A DNA stretch of 64,000 bases from contig NZ_JAMBNX010000005.1 of assembly GCF_023715325.1 (NCBI RefSeq), positions 1 to 64,000 of the forward strand. The letters are read 5' to 3'. The stretch comes from Agromyces mediolanus (lineage in GTDB: Bacteria; Actinomycetota; Actinomycetes; Actinomycetales; Microbacteriaceae). Each line of letters starts with the position of its first letter. Position 1 is the first letter of the stretch. Both the position numbers and the translations under genes were made by a program. Positions 18,402-26,922 of this stretch are shown piece by piece. The notes below the pieces were generated by a model. The model was given only the letters and a program-made list of their open reading frames with translations, made no database searches and was not told the DNA's origin.

Positions 18402-18475
18402 GGCGGAGGGGATTCGCGCCGGGGGAGGAACGGATGCCTCGGGGCATCCTCCCCATGCGGTGATCTCCTCCCGCG
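18402..18475. repeat. Bipartite palindrome, family B copy 2
   Basis: The outer arm GGCGGAGGGGATT (18402-18414) pairs imperfectly with GATCTCCTCCCGC (18462-18474), and an inner arm GGGGAGGA pairs with TCCTCCCC. It lies just downstream of the VanY gene. Same architecture as 1700-1772. Confidence 0.65.
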
Positions 18476-18604
18476 AGGGCGACGGAGGCGGGATGGCCCG
18501 GTGACCGCGCTCTCACGGGCCTCCCAGCATTCGGGAAGAATCCTCACAAAAACGCGTGATGGGGTGTCCAGGTTCGCTTTCCCCCAACCCGGACTCCTGA
18601 TTCT

Positions 18605-18868
18605 GTGCCTGACATCTCCCCCGACACCCCTGCCCGCCCCCGCTCCAACTTCATCCCGGCCCGCCCCCGCATGCCTGGCCTCGCGAGCGACCCCGACACC
18701 ACGCGCGCCCCTGACACCACCCGCGACCCCGACGCCACCCGGGACGCCGGCACGTCCGCGTCCCGGCACCCCAAGCATCGTGCGACCCCGAGCGGCAACC
18801 GCCGTCCGGGCGCCCGAGGCATCCGCCGGGTCGCCGCCCTCTCCGGGCGAGCGCGATCCTCGGTGTGA
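18605..18868 (+). pseudogene. 5' part of the amidase gene, frame-shifted
   Basis: This open frame ends in a basic stretch (NRRPGARGIRRVAALSG) and then runs into a stop at 18868. Adding one G to the GGG run at 18845-18847 joins it to the frame of the next entry and yields a complete signal peptide: Arg-rich n-region, hydrophobic AILGVTAFGAVSA, Ala-rich cleavage site. Either the gene is broken by a 1-nt deletion or the assembly lost a base. The true start is unsure (GTG 18605 or ATG 18671). Confidence 0.55.
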
Positions 18869-19827
18869 CGGCCTTCGGTGCGGTCTCCGCCGCGAGCGCC
18901 GACGGTGCCCCGGCGCCCGCCTCGATCGCCGCCGAGACCGCGCCGCTCGTCGCGACCGGTGACGAGCTGACCGTGACCCCCGGCGGCTCGACCGTCTCGC
19001 AGGTCGACCAGGCCCCCGTCGTCACGAGCGGACTCTCGGTCGCCGCGGCGCCCTTCACCGGAGGCACCCAGGTCACGGTGCAGGGCGACGGGCTCGACGA
19101 GGTCGCCGCCGTGCAGGTGGGCGGCACTGCCGCGACCATCGTCTCCGCGGACGAGCGCCAGCTCACCTTCGCCGTTCCAGCCGTCGCCGAGACCGCCCTC
19201 GGCTCGGTCGCCGTCACGATGACCGAGGCCGATGGCACCGCCGTCGCCGCGGAGACCCCGGCGTCTCCGGCGACGGCGTCGTTCACGGCGGCGCACCCGC
19301 TCGTCGCGGCCGCCTCGCCGGTCGCCGTGCCGAGCGAGCTCAGCCTCACGTACACGAGCGACCCCGGGATCGACGCGCAGCTCGGCTACGTCCTCGCCCA
19401 CTGGAGCGACTACAACTCCGACGCGTACCCGGTGATCTCGGGCAACGACTGTGCGAACTTCACCAGCCAGTCGCTCGTCGCCCGCGGCTGGGCGATGGAC
19501 GGCGGCTGGTACTACGACGCCGCGACGGGTGCGATGTCGGCGAGCTGGTCGAGCTCGACGGCGATGCGCGACTGGCTGCTCGGACGGCCCGACCTCGCGA
19601 CCCCGCTCGACGACTCGCAGCGCGCGCAGGTCAAGGTGGGCGACATCGCCCAGTTCGACTGGGATGCCTCGGGCGACCGCGACCACACCGCGATCGTCAC
19701 GAGGGTTGAGCACGGCGACGCCGGCACCCGCATCTGGGTCGGCGGGCACACCAAGGACGCCGACTACTGGGACGTCGACGAGGCGATCGCGGGCGGCGGC
19801 ACGGTCAACTACTTCTCGGTGAAGTAG
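18865..19827 (+). CDS. Secreted TIG plus amidase-6 domain protein (start lost to frameshift)
   Basis: The open part encodes 320 residues. Residues 50-125 look like an IPT/TIG immunoglobulin-like domain (FTGGTQVTVQGDGL). Residues 165-320 match the Amidase_6 putative cell-wall amidase family: NDCANFTSQ near 194 with the likely catalytic cysteine, VKVGDIAQFDWD near 270, DHTAIVT near 285 and GHTKDADYW near 303. A secreted peptidoglycan hydrolase is inferred. The GTG start is only formal: the signal peptide is encoded upstream in another frame (see the preceding entry). Confidence 0.7.
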   Translation: MTAFGAVSAASADGAPAPASIAAETAPLVATGDELTVTPGGSTVSQVDQAPVVTSGLSVAAAPFTGGTQVTVQGDGLDEVAAVQVGGTAATIVSADERQLTFAVPAVAETALGSVAVTMTEADGTAVAAETPASPATASFTAAHPLVAAASPVAVPSELSLTYTSDPGIDAQLGYVLAHWSDYNSDAYPVISGNDCANFTSQSLVARGWAMDGGWYYDAATGAMSASWSSSTAMRDWLLGRPDLATPLDDSQRAQVKVGDIAQFDWDASGDRDHTAIVTRVEHGDAGTRIWVGGHTKDADYWDVDEAIAGGGTVNYFSVK

Positions 19828-19956
19828 GCGCGCCCGGCCCGGCCTGGCCGCCCGGTCCGCCTGGCCGCCCGGCCCGCCCGGCAGCACCTCTTGCCACCGC
19901 GCCCCATCGCCTTCACCGCCCCCACCGCGACCCACCGCCCCCACCGCGAGCCATCG

Positions 19957-20030
19957 CGCGGGAGGAGACTCCACCCAGGGAGGCGTGGATGCCCCGGGTC
20001 ATCCTCCGCCGCGCGAATCTCCTCCGGCGG
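19957..20030. repeat. Bipartite palindrome, family B copy 3 (diverged)
   Basis: GGGAGGAGACT (from 19960) pairs with AATCTCCTCC (20016-20025) around a GGAGG...ATCCTCC inner stem. It lies between the converging amidase and pgm genes, within a 309-nt gap (19828-20136) that otherwise holds only CCGCCCGG-rich and CACCGCCC-rich short repeats and the minisatellite listed next. Confidence 0.55.
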
Positions 20031-20035
20031 TGCCC

Positions 20036-20107
20036 GGGGGTCGGCGGTGCCGGGGGTCGGCGGTGCCGGGGTCGGCGGTGCAGGGGTCAGCGATGCCGGG
20101 GTCGGGG
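20036..20107. repeat. Minisatellite of about 16-18 nt units
   Basis: About four imperfect head-to-tail copies of a GTCGGCGGTGCCGGGG-like unit lie between the amidase terminator region and the end of pgm. Non-coding. Confidence 0.65.
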
Positions 20108-20136
20108 GAGCGGGTCGGGAGAAGGGCAGGGCCCGG

Positions 20137-21765
20137 CTACCCGCCCAGGGCCTGGCCGACGATGCGCTGCGCCTCCGCCTGCACGAGCCGCAGGTGCTCG
20201 GGCCCGCGGAACGACTCCGCGTACACCTTGTACACGTCCTCGGTGCCGCTCGGTCGGGCCGCGAACCATGCGTCTTCGCTCACGACCTTCACGCCGCCGA
20301 TCGCCGCGTCGTTGCCCGGCGCCTTCGACAGCTTCGCCGTGATCGGTTCGCCCGCGAGCTCGGTCGCCGCGATCGCGTCGCCGTCGAGCCGGCCGAGTGC
20401 GGCCTTCTGCTCGGGAGTGGCTGCGGCATCCGTGCGCTCGTAGGCGGGATCGCCGAAGCGCTCGACCAGGCCGCGGTAGAGCTCGGACGGCGACTTCCCC
20501 GTGACCGCGCGGATCTCGGCCGCGAGAAGGCAGAGCAGGATGCCGTCCTTGTCGGTCGTCCAGACCGAGCCGTCGAAGCGGAGGAAGGATGCCCCGGCGC
20601 TCTCCTCCCCGCCGAAGCCGACCGAGCCGTCGATGAGGCCCGGAACGAACCACTTGAAGCCGACCGGCACCTCCCAGAGCCGCCGCCCCAGCGACGCCGC
20701 GACGCGGTCGATCATCGAGCTGGAGACGAGGGTCTTCCCGATCGCGGCATCCGCCCGCCACTCGGGCCGGTGCGCGAACAGGTACTCGATCGCGACCGCG
20801 AGGTAGTGGTTCGGGTTCATCAGGCCGCCGTCGGGCGTGACGATGCCGTGCCGGTCGGCATCCGCGTCGTTGCCGGTCAGCAAATCGAAGTCGCCCGCCT
20901 TCGCGACCACGGACGCCATCGCGTTCGGGCTCGACGGGTCCATGCGGATCTTGCCGTCCCAGTCGAGGGTCATGAACGACCAGCTGGGGTCGACGAGCTC
21001 GTTCACGACCGTGAGGTCGAGGTCGTAGCGATCGCGGATCGCCGCCCAGTAGTTGACCGAGGCGCCGCCGAGCGGGTCGGCGCCGATGCGGATGCCGGAC
21101 TCGCGGATGGCGTCGAAGTCGATGATGCTCGCGAGGTCGTCGACGTAGGCGGTACGGAAGTCGTACGTCTCCACCGCGCTCGGCTCGGCCTGGTTCACCC
21201 CGGTGAGGCCGGCCTCGATGAGCTCGTTCGCGCGGTTCGCGATCCAGCTCGTGGCGTCGCTGTCGGCGGGGCCGCCGTGCGGCGGGTTGTACTTGAAGCC
21301 GCCGTCCTGCGGCGGATTGTGCGAGGGCGTGATGACGATGCCGTCCGCCTCACCCTCGGCGCGGCGGGCCGGGTCGGCGTTCCAGGCGATGATCGCGCGG
21401 GAGAGCGCCGGGGTCGGCACGTAGTCGTCGAACTCGTCGACGAGCACGCGCACCCGGTTGCCGACGAGCACGTCGAGCGCGGTGGTCTGCGCGGGGGCGG
21501 AGAGGGCGTGCGTGTCGGAGCCGATGAACAGCGGGCCGGTGATGCCTTGCGCCGTGCGGTACTCCACGATCGCCTGCGTGATCGCGAGGATGTGCGTCTC
21601 GTTGAAGCTCGAGTTCAGGCTCGATCCTCGATGGCCGGAGGTGCCGAACGCGACGCGCTGCGCCGGCACCGACACGTCGGGCGTCAGCTCGTAGTAGGCC
21701 CGGACCAGGGCGTCGACATCGATCAGATCGGCCTCGAGGGCCGGCGTTCCCGCTCGCTCGTGCAT
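20137..21765 (-). CDS. pgm: Phosphoglucomutase (alpha-D-glucose-phosphate specific)
   Basis: Interconverts glucose 1-phosphate and glucose 6-phosphate. The 542-residue product has near-E. coli Pgm length (546). Seen: [10 protein letters not shown] near residue 42, the phosphoserine loop TPSHNPP near 144, the metal loop [10 protein letters not shown] near 305, the sugar-binding GGEESAG near 385 and the phosphate-binding [11 protein letters not shown] near 500. The ATG at 21765 is chosen because the family N-terminus starts there; a GAGACT -10-like box is about 6 nt upstream. Feeds glycogen, trehalose or cell-wall sugar synthesis. Confidence 0.95.
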   Translation of the reverse strand: MHERAGTPALEADLIDVDALVRAYYELTPDVSVPAQRVAFGTSGHRGSSLNSSFNETHILAITQAIVEYRTAQGITGPLFIGSDTHALSAPAQTTALDVLVGNRVRVLVDEFDDYVPTPALSRAIIAWNADPARRAEGEADGIVITPSHNPPQDGGFKYNPPHGGPADSDATSWIANRANELIEAGLTGVNQAEPSAVETYDFRTAYVDDLASIIDFDAIRESGIRIGADPLGGASVNYWAAIRDRYDLDLTVVNELVDPSWSFMTLDWDGKIRMDPSSPNAMASVVAKAGDFDLLTGNDADADRHGIVTPDGGLMNPNHYLAVAIEYLFAHRPEWRADAAIGKTLVSSSMIDRVAASLGRRLWEVPVGFKWFVPGLIDGSVGFGGEESAGASFLRFDGSVWTTDKDGILLCLLAAEIRAVTGKSPSELYRGLVERFGDPAYERTDAAATPEQKAALGRLDGDAIAATELAGEPITAKLSKAPGNDAAIGGVKVVSEDAWFAARPSGTEDVYKVYAESFRGPEHLRLVQAEAQRIVGQALGG

Positions 21766-21807
21766 GGGCCCAGTCTCCCACTGCGGCCCGTTCCCCCCGA
21801 GGGGGGG

Positions 21808-21909
21808 TTGCCCAACTTTCATGAAAGTCGGGCAAGTCGGCTCACCTTGACCTGGGCAAGTCGGCTCACCTCGACCCTGGGTTGCCCAACTTTCATGAAA
21901 GCCGGGCAA
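21808..21909. repeat. Two family A palindromes with a direct repeat between
   Basis: Diverged copies at 21808-21835 and 21882-21909 (each TTGCCCAACTTTCA on the left arm, so one or two mismatches). Between them GGGCAAGTCGGCTCACC is repeated (21830 and 21854), as if half an element had been duplicated. Located between the end of the DUF445 gene and the pgm start. Confidence 0.75.
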
Positions 21910-21942
21910 GTCGGAGCCGCGCGTGCGGTCGGAGCAGTGCGG

Positions 21943-23205
21943 TCAGAGGAGGGCGTGCAGGGCGGTGGCGATGCTGAAGATCGCGAGGCCCGCGAGGGCG
22001 CCGACGACCGTTCCGTTGATCCGGATGAACTGCAGGTCCCGGCCGACCTGCAGCTCGAGCTTCTCGGTCGTCTCCCGGGCGTCCCAGCGTTCGACGGTCT
22101 CGGTGATGACGCCGGCGATGTCGGACCGGTAGTTGCGCACCACATAGGCTGCGGCATCCGTCAGCCAGCGGTCCACCTTCGCCTGCAGGGCCTCGTCGGC
22201 GGCGAGGCGGGCGCCGAGCTCGATGACCGCCTGGCGGATGCCCCGGCGCAGCTCGCTCTCCGGATCGGCGAGCGCGGCCGTCAACGAGCCCTTCACCGCG
22301 GCCCACGCCTCACCCGCGAACTCGCGCACCCGAGGGCTGTCGAAGAGCTCCGTCTTCAGCCGCTCGACCCGCTCGATCGTCGCCGGGTCGCGCTGCAGGC
22401 TCTCGGCGAGGTCGCCCAGGTACCGGTCGATCGCGAGCCGCAGGGGATGCGCGTCGTCCGCGCGCACGGCCCGCACGAAGGCGAGCACCTCGCGGTAGGC
22501 GCGGTCGTCGATGAAGCGGTCGACGAGCTTCGGCACCCATCGGGGGAGGCGGTCGCTCACCATGTTGCCGAACGCCTCGGGGTGCGCGTCGAGCCATCCC
22601 TCCGCTCGGGCGAGCAGGGCGTCGATGGCCGGGCGCTGCTGGTCGGCGGCGACGAGCCGGGCACCGACCCGGCCGATCGCGGGCGCCCACTCGGGCTCCA
22701 GCAGGTGCCGCCTCGCGAGCTGTTCGAGCACCTGTTCGACGTCGTCGTCGCCGAGCAGCTCGAGCACGGCGTTCGCGGCGACGGATGCCTCGGCGGTCAG
22801 CCGTTCGGCGTGCGCGGGGTCGCGGAGCCACTCGCCGGCCCGGCGGGCGGGCTCCACCGAGCGGAGTTTGCCGAGCACGACCTCGTCCGAGAGGAACTCG
22901 TGCTCGACGAAGGCGCCGAGGCTCGCGCCGATCTCGTCCTTGCGGGTGGGGATGATCGCGGTGTGCGGGATCGGCAGGCCGAGCGGTCGCCGGAACAGCG
23001 CCGTCACCGCGAACCAGTCGGCGATCGCGCCCACCATGGCGCCCTCGGCCGCGGCGCGGACGTAGCCGAGCCAGGCGATGCGGTCCTGCAGGGCGAAGGA
23101 CACGGTGAAGACGACCGCGGCGACGAGGAGCAGTGCCGTCGCGATCGTCTTCATCCGGCGGAGCGCGGCGCGGCGCTCCGCGTCGCTCGGAACGACCCGT
23201 TGCAT
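21943..23205 (-). CDS. DUF445 membrane-associated protein
   Basis: A 420-residue protein of the DUF445 (YjiN-like) family: an N-terminal helix at about residues 20-38, a second hydrophobic segment with the conserved EGAMVGAIADWFAVTALFRRPLG stretch near 58-80 (only part quoted as family signature: ADWFAVTALFRRP), PHTAIIPTRKDEIG near 85, long amphipathic helical middle, and a C-terminal helix. The function is not established in any member known to me. Starts at an ATG; stands alone between pgm and pheA. Confidence 0.8.
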   Translation of the reverse strand: MQRVVPSDAERRAALRRMKTIATALLLVAAVVFTVSFALQDRIAWLGYVRAAAEGAMVGAIADWFAVTALFRRPLGLPIPHTAIIPTRKDEIGASLGAFVEHEFLSDEVVLGKLRSVEPARRAGEWLRDPAHAERLTAEASVAANAVLELLGDDDVEQVLEQLARRHLLEPEWAPAIGRVGARLVAADQQRPAIDALLARAEGWLDAHPEAFGNMVSDRLPRWVPKLVDRFIDDRAYREVLAFVRAVRADDAHPLRLAIDRYLGDLAESLQRDPATIERVERLKTELFDSPRVREFAGEAWAAVKGSLTAALADPESELRRGIRQAVIELGARLAADEALQAKVDRWLTDAAAYVVRNYRSDIAGVITETVERWDARETTEKLELQVGRDLQFIRINGTVVGALAGLAIFSIATALHALL

Positions 23206-23307
23206 GCCTCGCAGTATTTCAGGAACATCTGGCGGTAATGGCCGGCGTGCCGTTCGTCCTTCCGCGGAGTGGTGCGGGAGGAGGCGGGGCGGTTCCTGAG
23301 TTGTCGC

Positions 23308-23356
23308 AGCGGGGAGCGGGAAGCGGGAAGCGGGGAGCGGGGAGCGGGGAGCGGGG
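23308..23356. repeat. Heptanucleotide microsatellite
   Basis: Seven head-to-tail units of GCGGGGA/GCGGGAA lie 37 nt before the pheA start, upstream of its -10 box. A repeat of this kind can vary in copy number and would move any upstream promoter element. Confidence 0.8.
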
Positions 23357-23393
23357 AACGGGACGCCGCCCGGCGCTCGACTAAGCTCGCGGC

Positions 23394-24347
23394 ATGACGG
23401 ACGCCCCCGACCCCGACCCCAGCTACTCCTATCTGGGCCCGGCCGGCACGTTCACCGAGGCGGCCCTGAAGCAGGTGCCGGAAGCGCAGGGCAAGCGCTG
23501 GCGCCCCGTGAACAACGTGGGCGAGGCGCTGGCCGACGTCGTCGCGGGTCACTCGGTCGCCGCGATGATCGCGATCGAGAACTCCGTCGACGGCGGGGTT
23601 AGCGCCACCCAGGACGCCCTCGCCACCGTGCCCGGCCTCCGCATCATCGGCGAGTACCTCGTGCCGGTGAACTTCGTGCTCGTCGCCCGGCGCGGCACCG
23701 CGCTCGCCGAGGTGCGCATCGTGAACGCCCACCCGGTCGCCTACGGCCAGTCGCGCGGATGGCTCGAGCAGCACCTGCCCGCGCACGGGCACATCCCGGC
23801 GACGAGCAACGTGCAGGCCGCCGCGAGCCTCTTCGAGGAGGGCGACCGCGCCGACGCGGCCGTCGCCCCGCCCGGCATCGTCGAACTCCTCGACGTCGAC
23901 GTGCTCGCCCGCGACATCGGCGACAATCCGAACGCCGTCACCCGCTTCGTGCTCGTCGGCCGCTCCCGGGAGCTGCCGGCCCCGACCGGCGCCGACAAGA
24001 CGAGCGTCATCGTGGAGCTGCCCGACGACGAGCCGGGCGCGCTGCTCGCGATGCTCGAGCAGTTCTCGACGCGCGGGGTGAACCTGTCCCTCATCCAGTC
24101 GCGCCCCATCGGCGACGCCCTCGGCCGCTACCGCTTCGTGATCGACCTCGAGGGGCACGTGCGCGACGAGCGCGTCGCCGACGCCCTGCTGGGTCTGCGG
24201 CGTTTTTCACCCAACGTGATCTTCCTCGGCTCCTACCCGCGGGCCGACCGGCGCGAGATCGAGTACCACTCCAAGTACGACGACGGGGTCTTCGTCGAGG
24301 CGCGCGATTGGCTGCGCGGCATCCTCTCGGGGGAGCCGGAGCACTGA
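23394..24347 (+). CDS. pheA: Prephenate dehydratase
   Basis: Converts prephenate to phenylpyruvate in phenylalanine synthesis. The 317-residue product has a PDT catalytic domain (YLGPAGTFTEAAL near residue 12, PVNNVGEAL near 37, AMIAIENSVDGGV near 60) and a C-terminal ACT domain from about 200 (DEPGALLAMLEQF, LSLIQSRP), where phenylalanine feedback binding is expected. No chorismate mutase domain is fused. TAAGCT at 23382-23387 lies 7 nt before the ATG: a leaderless mRNA is likely. Confidence 0.92.
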   Translation: MTDAPDPDPSYSYLGPAGTFTEAALKQVPEAQGKRWRPVNNVGEALADVVAGHSVAAMIAIENSVDGGVSATQDALATVPGLRIIGEYLVPVNFVLVARRGTALAEVRIVNAHPVAYGQSRGWLEQHLPAHGHIPATSNVQAAASLFEEGDRADAAVAPPGIVELLDVDVLARDIGDNPNAVTRFVLVGRSRELPAPTGADKTSVIVELPDDEPGALLAMLEQFSTRGVNLSLIQSRPIGDALGRYRFVIDLEGHVRDERVADALLGLRRFSPNVIFLGSYPRADRREIEYHSKYDDGVFVEARDWLRGILSGEPEH

Positions 24348-24348
24348 G

Positions 24349-24558
24349 GTGACCGAGCTCGACCCGCGGTTCGACGCGCGCTTCCAGCGCGGGTACGTGC
24401 CCGGGCCGGGAGCCGACGGACGGCCGGATGCCTCGCCGGAGGCCGCACTCCCGGTCCCGATGCCGACGCGACCGCGAGCGCGGCGGAGCGACAGCCGCTG
24501 CCGTCGAGCGCGCGTCCCGCGGCGCCCCGCCCGCGTCAGCGCGGGACGCGGATGGTGA
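24349..24558 (+). CDS. Small protein downstream of pheA, possibly truncated
   Basis: A 69-residue frame starting at a GTG one base after the pheA stop. The first 20 residues (TELDPRFDARFQRGYVPGP) look protein-like and acidic/aromatic, but the last 30 are Arg-rich and unlike them. A one-base insertion near 24460 would instead continue as an Ala/Pro/Asp-rich chain. It overlaps the end of the converging kinase gene by 23 nt. I read it as a real but degenerate or truncated gene; function unknown. Confidence 0.4.
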   Translation: MTELDPRFDARFQRGYVPGPGADGRPDASPEAALPVPMPTRPRARRSDSRCRRARVPRRPARVSAGRGW

Positions 24559-25552
24559 GCGCGGCGGGGTCGACCCGGAAGTGCGCTGAGACGATCTCGC
24601 CGAACTCGTCGCCGTCGATCTCGAACTCCTGCGGCTCGCCGTCGATGTCGATCTCGACCGAGCGTCCGCGGGAGTAGGCGACGGCGCGGTGGCGGTCGCC
24701 GCCGGTGAGGTCCATGAGTTGCCGGCCGAGGGCGCTCTTGCGCAGCACCCGGTTCTCCCAGGCGACGGTGCGCCAGACGAATAGCCAGCCGAAGAGGTTG
24801 CGCGGCTGCAGGCGCACGACGTCGAGCCGGCCGTCGTCGATCTCGGCGTCGGGCACGAGCTCGATGTTGCCGGGCAGGTAGCCGAGGTTCGCGACGAGGA
24901 TGCTCGACACCTTGGAGCGGTGGTGGCGTCCGGCATCCATCCGGAACGTGATGCGGAACGGCTGCGACGCCGGGAGCGAGCGCAGCCCGGCGTCGACGTA
25001 GGCGAGCCAGCCGACCCGCTTCTTCAGTTCCGGGTTGGTGTTCGAGATCATCGCGGCGTCGATGCCGATGCCGGCCATGACGAGCGAGGTGTGCGACTCC
25101 TGGGCGCCGCTCGGGCGCACCACGTCGGCGACGAGGACGTCGACGGTGCGGTCGGCGCCGGAGAAGGCCAGCACCACGGCGTCGTCGGGATCGTTCACCG
25201 GCACGTCGATGTTGCGTGCGAAGAGGTTGCCGGTGCCGAGGGGCACGATGCCCATCGGCACGCCGCTGCCGCTCAGGCCCGCGGCGACCGCGCGCACGGT
25301 GCCGTCGCCGCCCGCGGCGATCACCAGGTCGACGCCCGCCTCGAGGGCCTCGAGGGCCATGCCCCTGCCCGGGTCGTCCTCGAGGGTGTCGATCCAGAGC
25401 GAGGGCGCGAAGCCCTGCCGCTCCTCCGCGCGCTCGACGGCGGCGCGGAGGGCGTCGATGCCCTGCTTGGTCGGATTGCTGATCACGGCGGCGCGGGGGC
25501 GCGCGGACGGATCGTCGGTCGCCGGGTCGCCGGCGGTCGTTTCGCTCGCCAC
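24536..25552 (-). CDS. Diacylglycerol/lipid kinase (DagK-like)
   Basis: A 338-residue lipid kinase of the diacylglycerol kinase catalytic-domain family, phosphorylating a membrane lipid with ATP. Seen: AVISNPTKQG near residue 22, the nucleotide loop AAGGDGTVRAV near 78, PLGTGNLFARN near 104 and a C-terminal EIDGDEFGE near 318. The GTG at 25552 is chosen because TACCTT lies 6 nt before it; an ATG six codons earlier (25570) is the alternative. It diverges from serS. Confidence 0.85.
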   Translation of the reverse strand: MASETTAGDPATDDPSARPRAAVISNPTKQGIDALRAAVERAEERQGFAPSLWIDTLEDDPGRGMALEALEAGVDLVIAAGGDGTVRAVAAGLSGSGVPMGIVPLGTGNLFARNIDVPVNDPDDAVVLAFSGADRTVDVLVADVVRPSGAQESHTSLVMAGIGIDAAMISNTNPELKKRVGWLAYVDAGLRSLPASQPFRITFRMDAGRHHRSKVSSILVANLGYLPGNIELVPDAEIDDGRLDVVRLQPRNLFGWLFVWRTVAWENRVLRKSALGRQLMDLTGGDRHRAVAYSRGRSVEIDIDGEPQEFEIDGDEFGEIVSAHFRVDPAALTIRVPR

Positions 25553-25641
25553 ACGCCAAAGGTACGGCATGCTCGCGGTCGGATCGGGGAGCCCGGCGCC
25601 GGGCCCGTCGGCGGGGCGGGGTCGGTGTGGGTGGTCCCGGC

Positions 25642-25647
25642 TAGACT
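25642..25647 (+). promoter_or_regulatory. -10 box of serS
   Basis: TAGACT lies 7 nt before the GTG start of serS, so the transcript should begin at the start codon. No -35 match is convincing. Confidence 0.55.
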
Positions 25648-25653
25648 TGCGGG

Positions 25654-26922
25654 GTGATCGATCCCGTGCTGCTCCGCGAGAACCCCGAGCTGGTCAAGCG
25701 TTCGCAGGAGCTGCGCGGGGAGTCTCCCGAGCTCGTCGACGAGGCGGTCGCGGCCGACGCCGCACGCCGCACGGCCATCACCGCGTTCGAGACGCTCCGC
25801 GCCGAGCAGAACGCCTTCGGCAAGCAGGTCGCCAAGGCGCCCAAGGAGCAGAAGGCCGAGCTCGTCGCCCAGGCCCAGCGCCTCGCGCAGGCCGTGAAAG
25901 ACGCGAACCATGCCGCGAACGAGGCGGATGCCGCGTTCCAGGCCACGGTGCAGCGCCTCGGCAACGTCGTCATCGACGGCGTGCCCGCCGGCGGTGAAGA
26001 CGACTACCTCGTGCTGCGCGAGGTCGGTCAGATCCCGGCGTTCGACTTCGAGCCGCGCGACCACCTCGAGCTCGGCGAGCTGCTCGACGCCATCGACATG
26101 GCCCGCGGCGCCAAGGTCTCCGGGGCGCGCTTCGACTACTTGAAGGGCGTCGGCGCCCGCCTCGAGCTCGGCCTCATGAACATGGGCCTCGACCGGGCCA
26201 TCCAGGCCGGCTTCACCCCGCTCATCACGCCGACGCTCGTGAAGCCCGAGATCATGCAGGGCACCGGCTTCCTCGGCGCGCACGCCGACGAGATCTACTA
26301 CCTGCCCGACGACGAGCTCTACCTGACCGGCACGAGCGAGGTCGCGCTCGCCGGCTACCACCAGGGCGAGATCCTCGACGTCTCGGCGGGCCCCATCCGC
26401 TACGCCGGCTGGTCGACCTGCTACCGCCGTGAGGCCGGCTCGCACGGCAAAGACACCCGCGGCATCATCCGGGTGCACCAGTTCAACAAGCTCGAGATGT
26501 TCAGCTACATCGACCCGGCCGACGCCGAGGCCGAGCACGAGCGCCTGCTCGGCTGGCAGGAGGGCATGCTGCAAGACCTGGGCCTCGCCTACCGGGTGAT
26601 CGACACCGCGGCCGGCGACCTCGGCTCGAGCGCGGCCCGCAAGTACGACGTCGAGGCCTGGGTGCCCACGCAGGGCGCGTACCGCGAGCTCACCTCCACC
26701 TCGAACTGCACGACCTTCCAGGCGCGTCGCCTCGACATCCGTCACCGCACCGAGAGCGGCAAGACCGCGCCGGTCGCGACCCTCAACGGCACGCTCGCGA
26801 CGACCCGGTGGATCGTCGCGATCCTCGAGACGCACCAGCAGGCCGACGGCTCGGTCGTGGTGCCCGAGGCGTTGCGCGGTTACCTCGGCGGCCTCGAGGT
26901 GCTGGAGCCGGTGCGGCGATGA
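25654..26922 (+). CDS. serS: Seryl-tRNA synthetase
   Basis: Charges tRNA-Ser in the cytoplasm. The 422-residue class II synthetase has the N-terminal antiparallel coiled coil (about residues 25-100) that grips the long variable arm of tRNA-Ser, [12 protein letters not shown] near 225, motif 2 ([17 protein letters not shown]) near 255 and motif 3 ([15 protein letters not shown]) near 380. The GTG start is fixed by the -10 box 7 nt upstream. Two serine tRNA genes lie 2.4 and 3.9 kb downstream. Stop overlaps the next start (ATGA). Confidence 0.95.
   Translation: MIDPVLLRENPELVKRSQELRGESPELVDEAVAADAARRTAITAFETLRAEQNAFGKQVAKAPKEQKAELVAQAQRLAQAVKDANHAANEADAAFQATVQRLGNVVIDGVPAGGEDDYLVLREVGQIPAFDFEPRDHLELGELLDAIDMARGAKVSGARFDYLKGVGARLELGLMNMGLDRAIQAGFTPLITPTLVKPEIMQGTGFLGAHADEIYYLPDDELYLTGTSEVALAGYHQGEILDVSAGPIRYAGWSTCYRREAGSHGKDTRGIIRVHQFNKLEMFSYIDPADAEAEHERLLGWQEGMLQDLGLAYRVIDTAAGDLGSSAARKYDVEAWVPTQGAYRELTSTSNCTTFQARRLDIRHRTESGKTAPVATLNGTLATTRWIVAILETHQQADGSVVVPEALRGYLGGLEVLEPVRR

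Noticed and set aside
19891-23238. A 1115-residue open frame on the plus strand
   Set aside because: It is antisense to pgm and the DUF445 gene, both with unmistakable family motifs; its His/Arg/Asp-rich composition is that of a shadow frame.
25570-25660. T-box or other riboswitch before serS
   Set aside because: The -10 box lies 7 nt before the start codon, leaving no leader RNA in which such an element could fold.
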